A stretch of DNA of 64,000 nt from JBQTKD01 sp963703165 (GCA_963703165.1 OY969798.1:2046001-2110000); one strand, 5' to 3'; positions 1 to 9,034 are shown, numbered from the stretch's first letter. Notes: generated by a model not told the origin, from the letters alone. A program made the numbers and translations.

Positions 1-2505
1 CGTCTGCCCGCGCATCCGGATCCCGATTCCCTGCACGACGCCTTCGCGGAGTGGGCGCAGGACCAAGGGCTGGAGTTGTATCCGCACCAGTCCGAGGCGC
101 TGATCGAGATCGTCGCGGGCAGCAACGTCATCCTGACCACGCCGACGGGGTCCGGGAAGAGTCTGGTCGCGACGGCGGCGCACTTCGCGGCCCTCGCCGA
201 GGGCAAGAAGACCTGGTACACCGCGCCGATCAAGGCGCTGGTGTCGGAGAAGTTCTTCGCGCTGTGCGACATCTTCGGGCCGCACCGGGTCGGCATGATG
301 ACCGGCGACGCGGCGGTGAACCGGGACGCCCCGATCATCTGCGCCACCGCCGAGATCCTCGCCAACATCGCGTTGCGTGAGGGCGCGGCGGCCGACGTCG
401 GCCAGATCGTCATGGACGAGTTCCACTTCTACACCGAGCCCGACCGCGGCTGGGCCTGGCAGGTCCCGATCCTGGAACTGACGAAGGCTCAGTTCCTGTT
501 GATGTCCGCGACGCTCGGCGACGTCAGCATGTTCCGCGACGACCTGACCCGGCGCACCGGGCGGGAGACCGCGGTCATCACCTCCGTCGAGCGTCCGATC
601 CCGTTGCACCACAGCTGGGCGCTGACCCCGATCCACGAGACCATCGAGGACCTGCTGAGGGATCGTCAGGCCCCCATCTACGTCGTGCACTTCACCCAGG
701 CCGACGCCCTGGAACGCGCGCAGGCGCTGCTCTCGATGACGCTGATCAGCAAGGACGAGAAGGAACTGGTCGCCGCGGAGATCGGCAAGTTCTCCTTCGC
801 CAAGGGCTTCGGTCAGACGTTGAGCAAGCTGGTCCGCCACGGCATCGGGGTGCACCACGCGGGGATGTTGCCCAAGTACCGGCGCCTCATCGAGCGACTC
901 GCCCAGCGGGGCCTGCTGAAGGTCATCTGCGGCACCGACACCCTCGGCGTCGGCATCAACGTCCCGATCCGCACCGTGCTGCTCACCGGCCTGGTCAAGT
1001 TCGACGGGCACCGCCAGCGGATCCTGCGCGCACGTGAGTTCCACCAGATCACCGGCCGCGCCGGGCGCGCCGGCTACGACACCGTCGGCTACGCCGTCAC
1101 CCAGGCACCCGAACACATCGTGGAGAACGCCCGCCGTGTCGCCAAGGCCGGCGACGACCCGCTGAAGCTCAAGCGCGTCCAGAAGGTGAAGGCAGCCGAG
1201 GGCAAGGCGTCCTGGACAGAGGAGACCCACCAGCGGCTGATCGGCGCCGAGCCCGAACAGTTGGTCTCCCGGATGCGGGTGAGCCACTCGATGCTGCTCA
1301 ACGTCATCGCCCGCCCCGGCGACGGCTTCGAGCACCTGCGTCATCTGCTGCGCGACAACCACTCCGACCGGACCAAGCAGAACGCGATGATCCGTCGCGC
1401 GATCTCCATCTACCGGGAACTGCTGACCTCCGAGGTCATCGCGAAGCTCAGCGAGCCCGACGAGACCGGCCGCTGGGTGGTGCTTCAGGTCGACCTGCAG
1501 GCCGACTTCGCACTGAACCAGCCGCTGTCCGCGTTCGCGCTCGCAGCCCTCGATCTGCTCGACGCCGAGGAGCCCACGCACGCCCTCGACGTCATCTCCG
1601 TGATCGAGGCGACCCTCGAGGACCCGCGCACCGTGCTGTTCGCGCAGCAGAACGCCGCCAAGGGCGAGGCTGTCGCGTCGATGAAGGCCGAGGGCATCGA
1701 GTACGAGGAGCGGATGGAGCGCCTCGAGGAGATCACCTGGCCGCAGCCCCTCGCGGAACTGCTCGAGGCCGCCTACGAGATGTACCGCCAGGGCCGGCCA
1801 TGGATCACCGAGTACCCGTTGTCCCCCAAGTCCATCCTGCGCGAGATGGCCGAGGGCGCGATGACCTTCGGCGAGTTCATCTCCACCTACGGCCTCGGCC
1901 GCTCCGAGGGCCTGGTGCTGCGCTACCTCACCGACGCCTACAAGGCGCTGCGCCAGACCGTGCCGGAGTCCGATCGGACCGAGGAACTCGAGGACCTGAT
2001 CGCCTGGGTCGCGGAGATGATCCGCCAGACCGACTCGAGCCTGCTCGACGAGTGGGAGACCCTCGCCGAGGGCGGCGACGGGGCTGTCGTGCGTACCCGC
2101 GACGGGGAGGAGAAGCCGCGCCCGGTCACCGGCAACGCGCGCGCGTTCACCGTCCTGGTCCGCAACGCCCTGTTCCGTCGGGTGCTGCTCGCGTCGCGGC
2201 ACAAGTGGAACGACCTGGCCGAACTCGACGGCGAGGCCGGCTGGAGCCAGCCCGAGTGGTCCAAGGCGATCGCCGGGTACGTCGAGACCTACGGGCCGTT
2301 GGCGACCGGACCGTCCGCACGCGGCCCGCACCTGCTGATGATCGACAAGGAACCCGAGGGTCGGCCCGGGATCTGGGCCGTCCGGCAGATCTTCGAGGAC
2401 CCCGACGGTGACCACGACTGGGGCATCGAGGCCGAGGTGGACCTCGCGGCCTCGGACGAGGCAGCGGCCGCCGTGATCAAGGTGCTGAACGTCGGACCGC
2501 ACTAG
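1..2505 (+). CDS. DUF3516-type DEAD/DEAH-box helicase, 5' end outside window
   Basis: Superfamily 2 ATP-dependent helicase of the Ski2-like, actinobacterial DUF3516 group. The reading frame is open from base 1, so the true start lies upstream and 834 residues are visible. In order one sees Walker A TPTGSGKS, the DEFH box (MDEFHFY), motif III SATLGD, then the second RecA domain with TDTLGVGIN and the arginine-finger motif HQITGRAGRAGYD. A long C-terminal half without further motifs corresponds to DUF3516. It probably acts in the cytoplasm on nucleic acid, but the substrate is not defined from sequence. It is followed after 39 bp by a small membrane-protein pair on the same strand. The family assignment is firm; the role is not. 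Confidence 0.9.
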   Translation, partial: RLPAHPDPDSLHDAFAEWAQDQGLELYPHQSEALIEIVAGSNVILTTPTGSGKSLVATAAHFAALAEGKKTWYTAPIKALVSEKFFALCDIFGPHRVGMMTGDAAVNRDAPIICATAEILANIALREGAAADVGQIVMDEFHFYTEPDRGWAWQVPILELTKAQFLLMSATLGDVSMFRDDLTRRTGRETAVITSVERPIPLHHSWALTPIHETIEDLLRDRQAPIYVVHFTQADALERAQALLSMTLISKDEKELVAAEIGKFSFAKGFGQTLSKLVRHGIGVHHAGMLPKYRRLIERLAQRGLLKVICGTDTLGVGINVPIRTVLLTGLVKFDGHRQRILRAREFHQITGRAGRAGYDTVGYAVTQAPEHIVENARRVAKAGDDPLKLKRVQKVKAAEGKASWTEETHQRLIGAEPEQLVSRMRVSHSMLLNVIARPGDGFEHLRHLLRDNHSDRTKQNAMIRRAISIYRELLTSEVIAKLSEPDETGRWVVLQVDLQADFALNQPLSAFALAALDLLDAEEPTHALDVISVIEATLEDPRTVLFAQQNAAKGEAVASMKAEGIEYEERMERLEEITWPQPLAELLEAAYEMYRQGRPWITEYPLSPKSILREMAEGAMTFGEFISTYGLGRSEGLVLRYLTDAYKALRQTVPESDRTEELEDLIAWVAEMIRQTDSSLLDEWETLAEGGDGAVVRTRDGEEKPRPVTGNARAFTVLVRNALFRRVLLASRHKWNDLAELDGEAGWSQPEWSKAIAGYVETYGPLATGPSARGPHLLMIDKEPEGRPGIWAVRQIFEDPDGDHDWGIEAEVDLAASDEAAAAVIKVLNVGPH

Positions 2506-2544
2506 GTTGGTGCGGGACGAATCCGGACGCGGGGAGCACTTTCG

Positions 2545-3084
2545 ATGAGCGACCAGGACAAGGACCCCTTCGGCCCACCGCCGGAGCAACCGCCGCCCTA
2601 CGGCCAGCCGCCGAGTGGCGGTGGATGGGACAACCCGCCGCCTCCGCCCAACCAGCCGCAGCCCGGATACGGGCAGCAGCCCCCGCCGCAACCCGGGTAC
2701 GGCCAGCAGCCTCCGCCGCAGCAGGGATACGGGCAGCCGACGCCCTACGGCCAGCCGCCCGGCGGCTACGGCCAACCGCCCGCGGGCTACGGGCAGGCGC
2801 CCGGTGGCTACGGCCAACCGCAGGGCTACCCGCCGCCCGGGTACGGCGACCCGGGCGTCGCGAAGCCGCCGAACTACCTGGTGTGGGCGATCCTGTCGCT
2901 CTTCCTCTGCTGGCCGTTCGCGATCGCCTCGATCGTCTTCGCGTCGCAGGTCAACTCGAAGTGGAACGCGGGCGACCAGCACGGCGCCGCGGAGTCGTCG
3001 AAGAAGGCGAAGCAGTTCGCGATCGCCTCCGCGGTCCTCGGGGTGCTGGCGATCTTCGTGCTCGTGGCCTCCGGCGGCGGATGA
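2545..3084 (+). CDS. Proline/glycine/tyrosine-rich CD225/dispanin-family membrane protein
   Basis: A 179-aa protein. Residues 1-105 are a low-complexity cytoplasmic tail of PPPYGQPP / GGYGQPP repeats. Residues 110-175 form two hydrophobic segments (YLVWAILSLFLCWPFAIASIVFAS and AIASAVLGVLAIFVLVAS) separated by a short charged loop with SKWNAGD, the layout of CD225/dispanin (DUF4190-like) proteins. The function of bacterial members is largely unknown; roles at the cell pole or septum have been suggested for similar proline-rich proteins. The start ATG has a GGGGAG ribosome-binding site about 8 nt upstream. The stop overlaps the next start (ATGA), so the two genes are translationally coupled. 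Confidence 0.85.
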   Translation: MSDQDKDPFGPPPEQPPPYGQPPSGGGWDNPPPPPNQPQPGYGQQPPPQPGYGQQPPPQQGYGQPTPYGQPPGGYGQPPAGYGQAPGGYGQPQGYPPPGYGDPGVAKPPNYLVWAILSLFLCWPFAIASIVFASQVNSKWNAGDQHGAAESSKKAKQFAIASAVLGVLAIFVLVASGGG

Positions 3085-3500
3085 GCGTGACGATCGGCGC
3101 CGCGACGCGGATCGGGCTGCGCGCGCCCCTTGCGGTAGGCGCCGCGGCCGGGGCTGCGCTGGCCCTCGTCGCGGTGCTGAATCCGGAGAAGCCCGGGCAC
3201 TACCCGACCTGTCCCTTCTACGCGGTGACCGATCTGTACTGCCCGGGCTGCGGTTCGTTGCGGGCCCTGCACGCCCTCACCCGCGGGGACCTCGGCACGG
3301 CGCTGGACCGCAACATGGCGACGGTGCTCGCGCTGCCGTTCCTGGCGTTGGCCTGGTTCGCATGGCTGCGACGCGCGACGACGGACCGTCCGCGGCGCCA
3401 CTGGGCGGCGCCTGCGAGCTGGCTGTGGACCCTCGCCGTGCTGGTGCTCGGCTTCTGGGTGCTGCGCAACACCGACGTCGGATCGTGGCTCGCTCCCTGA
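3081..3500 (+). CDS. DUF2752 family membrane protein
   Basis: A 139-aa protein with the DUF2752 signature: a CPFYAVTDLYCPGCGSLRALHAL stretch (described here by its Cys residues and the CPGCG-x-RA core) between an N-terminal membrane segment and two further membrane helices. The conserved Cys pairs suggest a metal or redox site, but no activity is established for the family. Its start codon overlaps the stop of the CD225-type gene by four bases, a pairing often seen in actinobacteria, which argues that the two products work together in the membrane. The TGA stop lies inside a short CTGACG-type palindrome. Confidence 0.85.
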   Translation: MSVTIGAATRIGLRAPLAVGAAAGAALALVAVLNPEKPGHYPTCPFYAVTDLYCPGCGSLRALHALTRGDLGTALDRNMATVLALPFLALAWFAWLRRATTDRPRRHWAAPASWLWTLAVLVLGFWVLRNTDVGSWLAP

Positions 3501-3511
3501 CGTTCCATCAG
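3497..3511. repeat. Imperfect copy of the CTGACGnnnCGTCAG palindrome at a stop codon
   Basis: CTGACG TTC CATCAG. The TGA of the preceding gene is part of the left arm. The right arm has one mismatch to the perfect copies found elsewhere in the window, for example at 12090. Confidence 0.45.
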
Positions 3512-3518
3512 ATAGGGC

Positions 3519-3869
3519 TCAGCCGTAGCCGAGTTCGTGCAGCTTCTCGTCGTCGATGCCGAAGTGGTGCGCGATCTCGTGCACCACAGTGATCTCGACC
3601 TCCGCGACGATGTCGTCGAGGGTCTCGCAGATGGCCAGCGTCGGCTTGCGGTAGATCGTGATCCGGTCCGGCATGACCCCGGAGTACCAACCGTCCCGTT
3701 CGGTGAGCGGAACACCCTCGTAGAGCCCGAGCAGCCCGGGGTCGTCGGCCGGCGGGTCGTCCTCGACGAACACCGCGACGTTGTTCATCAGAACGGTGAG
3801 TTCGGGCGGCAGAAGGTCGAGAGCCTCGGCGACGAGTTCCTCGAATTCCTTGCGGTCGATGTCCAGCAC
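3519..3869 (-). CDS. Minimal zincin-like metallopeptidase family protein
   Basis: A 116-aa protein starting at GTG. Near the C terminus it has the zinc-protease motif HEIAHHFGID (HExxH, residues about 98-102) preceded by EVEITVVHE, and TIYRKPTLAICE in the middle. This is the 'metallopeptidase family' (formerly DUF1025) of about 115-135 aa, widespread in actinobacteria. The two His and the Glu are intact, and the downstream Asp in HFGIDD could be a third zinc ligand. It has no signal peptide, so it is cytoplasmic. The substrate is unknown. It is convergent with the upstream pair. Confidence 0.85.
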   Translation of the reverse strand: MLDIDRKEFEELVAEALDLLPPELTVLMNNVAVFVEDDPPADDPGLLGLYEGVPLTERDGWYSGVMPDRITIYRKPTLAICETLDDIVAEVEITVVHEIAHHFGIDDEKLHELGYG

Positions 3870-4083
3870 AGCATCAGTCTCTCGTGACTTCTTCAGGGCT
3901 TCGTCATACGCCTCCCAGCGTGTACGCGTTCACGTACCGTCGAAATCGGAGTCCCCCTTCGGTGTGCGCCCCGCCGAACATGACAACGGTTTCGCCCTGA
4001 GCGGGCCGGGAAGGCCACAGCAGGTGCTTTACCGCGTCCGCCCGGCGGCCGCGCGCGTGGGCCACTGGCCCGGCGTGGGGTTG

Positions 4084-5832
4084 ATGCGCCGACGCGCCCG
4101 CACCTCCCGGAAGCTGCGCCTGCCACCGACGCCGGCCCCGCTGCGCCGCCTCATTCCCCGCCGCGCCCCTCGTCGAACGCTGCGTTTCGCGGGGGTCGTC
4201 CTCGTCGCGCTGATCGGTGCCTGGCTCGGGCTGCTGATCGGCGGTCGCACCACCCAGCCCGTCGGTCCGGTCGAGACCCGGATGACTGCCCAGCTGGCCT
4301 GGTCCGGCAACACCGACGTGCGCGCCGGACCGTTGGGGACGCTGCTCCTGGACACCCACGACGCCCCGCTGCGGATCACCGTGTCCGTCGAGGGCATCAA
4401 GCTGTCCGACGCCCAGGCCTTGGTGGACGACCCTGCCCAGTTGCAGGGCCTGCAGGCCTGGGTCACCCATGACCTCAAGGCCGCGATCCGCCAGCTCATC
4501 ATCCGCTCGGTGGTCTCCGCGCTGCTCGGTGCGCTGGTGCTCGCCGTGGTGGTCTACCGCCGCGCGGCCCGACGCATCGCGTTCGTCGGTGTCACCGCCG
4601 TCGGGCTGGTCGCCGCCGGCGGAGGCGCAGCCGCCGCCAGTTGGAATCCGCGCGCGATCTCCGAGCCCCACTACACCGGCCTGCTGGCCGGTGCGCCGGC
4701 GTTGGTCGGCAACGCGCAGGACATCGTCGCCGGCTTCGGCAACTACAGCCAGGAGTTGGCCAAGCTCGTCGGCAACGTCTCCAAGCTCTACGACGTCACC
4801 TCGACGCTGCCCGCCTACCAGCCCGATCCTTCGACGATCCGGGTGCTGCACGTCTCCGACATCCACCTGAATCCGGCTGCCTGGGAGGTGATTGCGTCGG
4901 TCTCCAAGCAGTTCGCGGTGCAGGTCATCGTCGACTCCGGGGACGTCTCCGACCACGGCAGCAAGGCCGAGCGGCGCTTCGTCGACCAGATCGCCGACCT
5001 GAAGCTGCCCTACGTCTGGGTGCGCGGGAACCACGACTCCATGTCGATCCAGGAAGCTGTCGAGAAGGAGCCCAACGCGGTCGTGCTCGACCGCGGGTCG
5101 ATCCGCACCGTGCGTGGGCTGACGTTCATCGGCGACGGCGACCCCCGCTTCACCCCGGACCGTTCCGAGAAGGTCCCCGACGACGCGGCCGTGGCCGAGG
5201 CCGGGCGCATCCTCGCCAACGAGGCCCTCGCGGCGAAGAAGCAGCCCGACGTCGCCGTCGTGCACGACCCGACGATGGGTCGCCCGCTGGACGGTGCCGT
5301 GCCACTGGTGCTGGCCGGGCACACCCACAGGCGCTCCACCGATCTCATGCCGGGCGGGACGCGGATGTTCGTGCAGGGCAGTTCCGGCGGTGCCGGGCTG
5401 CGTGCGTTGGAGGCCGCGACGCCCACCCCGCTCGAGCTCTCGGTGTTGTACTTCGACGCCGCCAGCAAGCGCCTGCAGGCCTGGGACGACATCACCATCG
5501 GCGGGCTGGGCCTGACCTCCGCGCAGATCCACCGCGTGCTCGCGCCGGAGACCGCCTCCCGGATGGGCTCCACCAACGGCGCCCCGGCGCCGAAGCAGGA
5601 GAGCGGCCCGGACCCCCTGCCCGACCCCGCTGCCGCGCCGCCGCCGGGCCCGGTCCAGCCGACCCAGGCCGCCGCCCCGCGGACGCGCGCCACCCCGATT
5701 CCCGCCGCTGCCCCGCCGCCCGCTCCGGTCCGCGCCGCGACGCCGTCGAGCCCCGCGGCGCCTCCGGGCCCGGGCCTGCCTGACCCCGCTTCGCTGCTGA
5801 TCGGTCCGCCCCCGGCCTCGCAGCAACGCTGA
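4084..5832 (+). CDS. Membrane-anchored metallophosphoesterase
   Basis: A calcineurin-like phosphoesterase of about 582 aa. The N terminus is Arg-rich with a membrane helix (FAGVVLVALIGAWLGLLIGG) and two more around residues 140-185, so the enzyme domain is probably outside the membrane. Metal motifs appear in order: HVSDIHLN, DSGDVSDHG, VRGNHDS, a late His in VVHDPTMG and LAGHTHRR, which is the complete dinuclear-metal set. The last ~80 residues are Pro/Ala-rich. I chose ATG 4084 because it precedes the basic anchor; TTG 4081 or GTG codons a little upstream are alternatives. The 214 bp before it (3870-4083) carry no gene I can support. Confidence 0.88.
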   Translation: MRRRARTSRKLRLPPTPAPLRRLIPRRAPRRTLRFAGVVLVALIGAWLGLLIGGRTTQPVGPVETRMTAQLAWSGNTDVRAGPLGTLLLDTHDAPLRITVSVEGIKLSDAQALVDDPAQLQGLQAWVTHDLKAAIRQLIIRSVVSALLGALVLAVVVYRRAARRIAFVGVTAVGLVAAGGGAAAASWNPRAISEPHYTGLLAGAPALVGNAQDIVAGFGNYSQELAKLVGNVSKLYDVTSTLPAYQPDPSTIRVLHVSDIHLNPAAWEVIASVSKQFAVQVIVDSGDVSDHGSKAERRFVDQIADLKLPYVWVRGNHDSMSIQEAVEKEPNAVVLDRGSIRTVRGLTFIGDGDPRFTPDRSEKVPDDAAVAEAGRILANEALAAKKQPDVAVVHDPTMGRPLDGAVPLVLAGHTHRRSTDLMPGGTRMFVQGSSGGAGLRALEAATPTPLELSVLYFDAASKRLQAWDDITIGGLGLTSAQIHRVLAPETASRMGSTNGAPAPKQESGPDPLPDPAAAPPPGPVQPTQAAAPRTRATPIPAAAPPPAPVRAATPSSPAAPPGPGLPDPASLLIGPPPASQQR

Positions 5833-5913
5833 CCCACCTGCGCCCGTCCGTGGGCGGAGCACCCCGGGTCTCACTTATGCTGGCGGGCGGCCACTCCGGT
5901 GGCCTGCAGGCCA

Positions 5914-5986
5914 GCCCTCATCGTCTAGTGGCCTAGGACGCCGCCCTTTCAAGGCGGTAGCACGGGTTCGAATCCCGTTGGGGGTA
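5914..5986 (+). tRNA. tRNA-Glu (anticodon TTC)
   Basis: Cloverleaf of 73 nt. The anticodon stem CCGCC/GGCGG (5941-5945 / 5953-5957) holds the loop CTTTCAA with anticodon TTC at 5948-5950. The T-arm contains GGGTTCGAATCCC. CCA is not encoded. Confidence 0.96.
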
Positions 5987-6380
5987 CGAGCAATTGAGGC
6001 GAGCAGGAGCAGCCGCTCCACAGGAGCGGACAGCCTGTCGCCGTAGGCGCAGGTCTGGAGAGCGCGAGGAACGAGCGTTCTCCAGATCGGAGCCGGAGGC
6101 GGCAGGCGACCGGCCGCGACGAAGGAGCGGCGTCCGCTCCCGAGCCGATTGCAGCTCGTTGACGAGCGCAGCGAGGAACACAACCGCCCCGCACGCGGAG
6201 ACGCTTCACTCGCCAGGGTCCCGCTCCGCTCGCCGGGCGCGCCTTCACCCAGCGAGTCCAGCGGCACCACGACGAGTGAAGCTGCAGCCCAGGGCGACAT
6301 CTGCGGTGGGCTTGATCACCGAGCGGGTGAATCTGTGCGCGAGCACCCGGCTCCGTATGTCACACTGGTCCGCGCAACGA
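5987..6380. other. Intergenic spacer between tRNA-Glu and tRNA-Asp, no gene seen
   Basis: 394 bp with no convincing reading frame. It holds a 10-bp perfect inverted repeat, GCTTCACTCG at 6203-6212 and its complement at 6273-6282, and a shorter one, CTGGAGA...TCTCCAG, around 6054-6085. Glu and Asp tRNA genes are often close together in actinobacteria, so this spacer could be a degraded insertion. That is inference only. Confidence 0.4.
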
Positions 6381-6455
6381 GGTCCCGTAGAGCAGTTTGG
6401 AGTGCTCGTCACCCTGTCAAGGTGAAGGTCGCGGGTTCAAATCCCGTCGGGACCG
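6381..6455 (+). tRNA. tRNA-Asp (anticodon GTC)
   Basis: 75 nt with acceptor GGTCCCG / CGGGACC and discriminator G. The anticodon stem TCACC/GGTGA encloses loop CTGTCAA, with anticodon GTC at 6416-6418. The 3' end overlaps the end of the convergent transporter gene by about 19 bp. Confidence 0.96.
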
Positions 6456-7660
6456 CCCAGTTCGACCGAGGCCGTGGACGTCGAGTCCACGGCCTTCGTG
6501 GTTCCTGGGTGCGCCCGGAAGTGCTCGTCGATCCAGACGACCAAACCCAGCAGGGCCAGCGCCCCACCGAGCAGGCAGACCGCGTCCCAGCCACCGTGGC
6601 TCCACGCGATGCCTGAGGTCGCCGAGGCCAGCGCGCCGACGGCGAAGAGGGTCCCCATGTACAGGGTGGTCAGCCGGCTCCTAGCCTCCGGGCGCAGCGC
6701 GTAGAGGATCGACTGGTTGGTGATGTGTTGGCCCTGCATGCCCAGGTCGAGCAGCACCAGCCCGGCGATCAGGGCCGCGATCGACTCCCCGCCCCACCAC
6801 AGCAACCCCCAGCCCCCGGCGACGGCCAGCGCGAAGCCGCCGGTGGCCCGGTGCGCCCAGCCCCGGTCGGCGAAGCGGCCCGCACCCTGGGCGGCCGCGG
6901 CGCCGAAGAGACCGGCCAGGCCGAGCAGTCCGGTCTCCGCCTCACCCTTGCCGTAGTCCTCTGCCATCAGGAACGCCAGCGACGTCCACACGATGGTGAA
7001 CCCGGCCATCCCGATCGACCCGTAGATCATGCGACGACGCAGCACATGTTCGTCGCGCACGAGGGGCCACAGCGAGCGCATCAGCGCGCGGTAGGACAGC
7101 GCAGGGTCCGACGGGGGCAGCCGCGGCACCGCACGGTGCAGCACGATCCCCAGCGTCGCGGAGAGCACTGCGGCGGTGATGTAGACCGCCCGCCACCCCG
7201 CGGCCGCCGCCAGCAGCCCGCTGAATGTCCGTGCGACGAGGATCCCGATGAGCAGCCCGCTCATGATCGTGCCGACGACCTGACCGCGTTCGTGCTCCGC
7301 CGCCAGACCGCCCGCCAGCGGAACGAGGACCTGTGCGACCACCGCGGTCAGACCGACGCCGATGAGCGCCAGCAGCAGCACGGGCAGGCCCGGCGCGGCG
7401 GCGGCTCCCAGCAGGGCCAGCGTGCAAGCGGCCATGAGCGGCCCCACCAGCCGATGCCGCGCGATCCGGTCACCGAGCGGGACGACCGTCACCAGCCCGA
7501 GCCCGTAGCCGATCTGCGACGCGGTGACCAGCAACCCGGCGACGCCCGGGGAGACGTCGAACTCGTCCGCGATCCGGTCCAGCAACGGTTGGGCGTAATA
7601 CAGATTCGCGACACTCGCTCCGCAGGCCACCGCGAAGAGCACCACCAGCCGGCGGTCCAT
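6437..7660 (-). CDS. MFS transporter
   Basis: Major facilitator superfamily permease, 407 aa from ATG 7660, with about 12 hydrophobic segments. The N-terminal helix contains VANLYYAQPLLDRIADEF, a sequence typical of the actinobacterial 'YnfM/arabinose-efflux-like' MFS group, and a loop 2-3 motif related to GDRIARHR. Substrate unknown; an efflux role is likely by family. The frame is open further upstream into the tRNA-Phe region, but GGACGGGGG just before ATG 7660 and the match of the family N terminus favour this start. Its last codons run into tRNA-Asp on the opposite strand. Confidence 0.88.
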   Translation of the reverse strand: MDRRLVVLFAVACGASVANLYYAQPLLDRIADEFDVSPGVAGLLVTASQIGYGLGLVTVVPLGDRIARHRLVGPLMAACTLALLGAAAAPGLPVLLLALIGVGLTAVVAQVLVPLAGGLAAEHERGQVVGTIMSGLLIGILVARTFSGLLAAAAGWRAVYITAAVLSATLGIVLHRAVPRLPPSDPALSYRALMRSLWPLVRDEHVLRRRMIYGSIGMAGFTIVWTSLAFLMAEDYGKGEAETGLLGLAGLFGAAAAQGAGRFADRGWAHRATGGFALAVAGGWGLLWWGGESIAALIAGLVLLDLGMQGQHITNQSILYALRPEARSRLTTLYMGTLFAVGALASATSGIAWSHGGWDAVCLLGGALALLGLVVWIDEHFRAHPGTTKAVDSTSTASVELGGPDGI

Positions 7661-7773
7661 CCCCCGTCCGCTGGTCACCCGGCGCACGCTACCGGCCGGC
7701 TTCAGCCGCGCCTCGGCCGATAACTGCGTCGGAAGCACTCCGGGGCGTCGGCTAAACTCGCGCAGTCCCACCC

Positions 7774-7850
7774 GGCCAGGTAGCTCAGTTGGTACGAGCG
7801 ACCGCCTGAAAAGCGGTAGGTCGGCGGTTCGACCCCGCCCCTGGCCACCA
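7774..7850 (+). tRNA. tRNA-Phe (anticodon GAA), CCA encoded
   Basis: Acceptor GGCCAGG / CCTGGCC, anticodon stem ACCGC/GCGGT, loop CTGAAAA with anticodon GAA at 7808-7810. The discriminator A is followed by a genomically encoded CCA (7848-7850), unlike the other tRNAs in this window. Confidence 0.96.
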
Positions 7851-7859
7851 GCAGTACAA

Positions 7860-7893
7860 CGCCCCGCCGAGATCCTCGGACGGGGCGTTTCGT
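7860..7893 (+). terminator. Rho-independent terminator of tRNA-Phe
   Basis: Stem CGCCCCG / CGGGGCG around a 14-nt apical region that can itself pair (CCGAG/CTCGG), followed by TTTCGTTT. Confidence 0.8.
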
Positions 7894-7928
7894 TTCCGGC
7901 CGAGCCGACGAGCGGGGCGAGCTGCGAA

Positions 7929-8012
7929 GCGCAAACGATCCACGTTGAAACGGGTGGGACTCGGCCTACGCCCAGCTGTCGTCACTCCAGTAGCAACGTG
8001 GATCGTTTACGC
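7929..8012. repeat. ~85-bp palindromic repeat element, copy 1
   Basis: Terminal inverted repeats of 18 bp (left GCGCAAACGATCCACGTT at 7929-7946; right arm 7995-8012, one mismatch) enclose a ~48-bp centre that includes GTGGGACTCG and GTCGTCACTCCAGTAGC. A second copy with the same arms and most of the same centre lies at 9174-9258. It has no coding capacity. It resembles a MITE or REP-type mobile palindrome. Confidence 0.8.
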
Positions 8013-8065
8013 ACGTGCCATGGCTCAACGCGGAGCCGTCGGCGCGAGCTGAGTACGGTCGACCC

Positions 8066-9034
8066 ATGCGAGCTGTGCAGGTAACCAAGCTGGAAGGGCC
8101 CGAGTCGGTCGAGGTCGTCGAGATCCCCGAGCCGGTCGCGGGGCCGAACGACCTGACCGTCGACGTCGATGCGGCGGGTATCGCGTTCCCCGACCTGTTG
8201 CAGACCCGCGGGCTCTACCAACTCAAGCCGGACCTGCCGTTCACCCTCGGCACCGAGGTGGCGGGCAGGGTCCGCACCGCCCCGGAGGGCAGCGGGTTCG
8301 CCGCGGGCGACCGGATCGCCGGGCTGGCGTTCAACAAGGCGATGGCCGAGGTCGTGTGCGTCGAGCTCGAGCACGCGTTCCGGCTCCCCGACGCCGTCTC
8401 GACGGTGCAGGGCGCAGGCCTGCTCTTCAACGACCTGACCGTCCATTTCTCCTTGCGCAAGCGGGCCCGGCTGGCTCCGGGCGAGAGCGTCCTGGTCCAC
8501 GGCGCAGCCGGCGGCATCGGCGTGTCGACGCTCCGGCTCGCGACGGCGCTCGGCGCGAGCCGTGTGATCGCCGTCGTCTCCAGCGAGGCCAAGGCCGAGA
8601 TCGCCCGTCAGGCCGGTGCTTCCGACGTCGTGCTCGTCGACGGGTGGCTCGAGCAGGTCAAGGGCCTCACCGACGGCGGTGTGGACATCGTCCTGGACCC
8701 CGTCGGAGGGGACCGCTTCACCGACAGCCTGCGGTCCCTGCGAGCCGGTGGCCGCGTCGTCGTCGTCGGGTTCACGGCGGGCGAGATCCCGACCGTGAAG
8801 GTCAACCGTCTGCTGTTGAACAACGTCGACGTCGTCGGTGCGGGCTGGGGTCCGTGGTGGACGACGCACCCCGGTTACCTGCAGGAGCAGTGGGTCGAGC
8901 TGGAACCGCTGTTCGCGTCCGGCGCCATCCGCGACCTGCCACTGACGACCTACCCGCTGGAGCAGGCCGCGCAAGCCCTCGGCGCGATGGACCGCCGCGA
9001 ACTCGCCGGCAAGGTCGTCCTCACGATGCACTGA
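8066..9034 (+). CDS. NADPH:quinone oxidoreductase / zinc-independent MDR alcohol dehydrogenase family
   Basis: 322-aa medium-chain dehydrogenase/reductase of the QOR type. The N-terminal GroES-like domain contains GIAFPDLLQTRGLYQLKPDLPF (key features: PDxLxxxGxY and LGTEVAGRV). The Rossmann domain begins around residue 140 with VLVHGAAGGIGVSTLRLATALGA, a canonical AxGGVG nucleotide-binding loop. It lacks the cysteine cluster of zinc alcohol dehydrogenases. A one-electron or two-electron reduction of quinones or an enoyl reductase activity are both possible. It is flanked on each side by a copy of the ~85-bp palindromic repeat and has no operon partner. Confidence 0.9.
   Translation: MRAVQVTKLEGPESVEVVEIPEPVAGPNDLTVDVDAAGIAFPDLLQTRGLYQLKPDLPFTLGTEVAGRVRTAPEGSGFAAGDRIAGLAFNKAMAEVVCVELEHAFRLPDAVSTVQGAGLLFNDLTVHFSLRKRARLAPGESVLVHGAAGGIGVSTLRLATALGASRVIAVVSSEAKAEIARQAGASDVVLVDGWLEQVKGLTDGGVDIVLDPVGGDRFTDSLRSLRAGGRVVVVGFTAGEIPTVKVNRLLLNNVDVVGAGWGPWWTTHPGYLQEQWVELEPLFASGAIRDLPLTTYPLEQAAQALGAMDRRELAGKVVLTMH

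Noticed and set aside
3904..5874. Long antisense frame (656 codons) opposite the metallophosphoesterase
   Set aside because: Arg/Gly-rich composition typical of shadow frames in GC-rich DNA; the opposite strand has all motifs of a known enzyme family.
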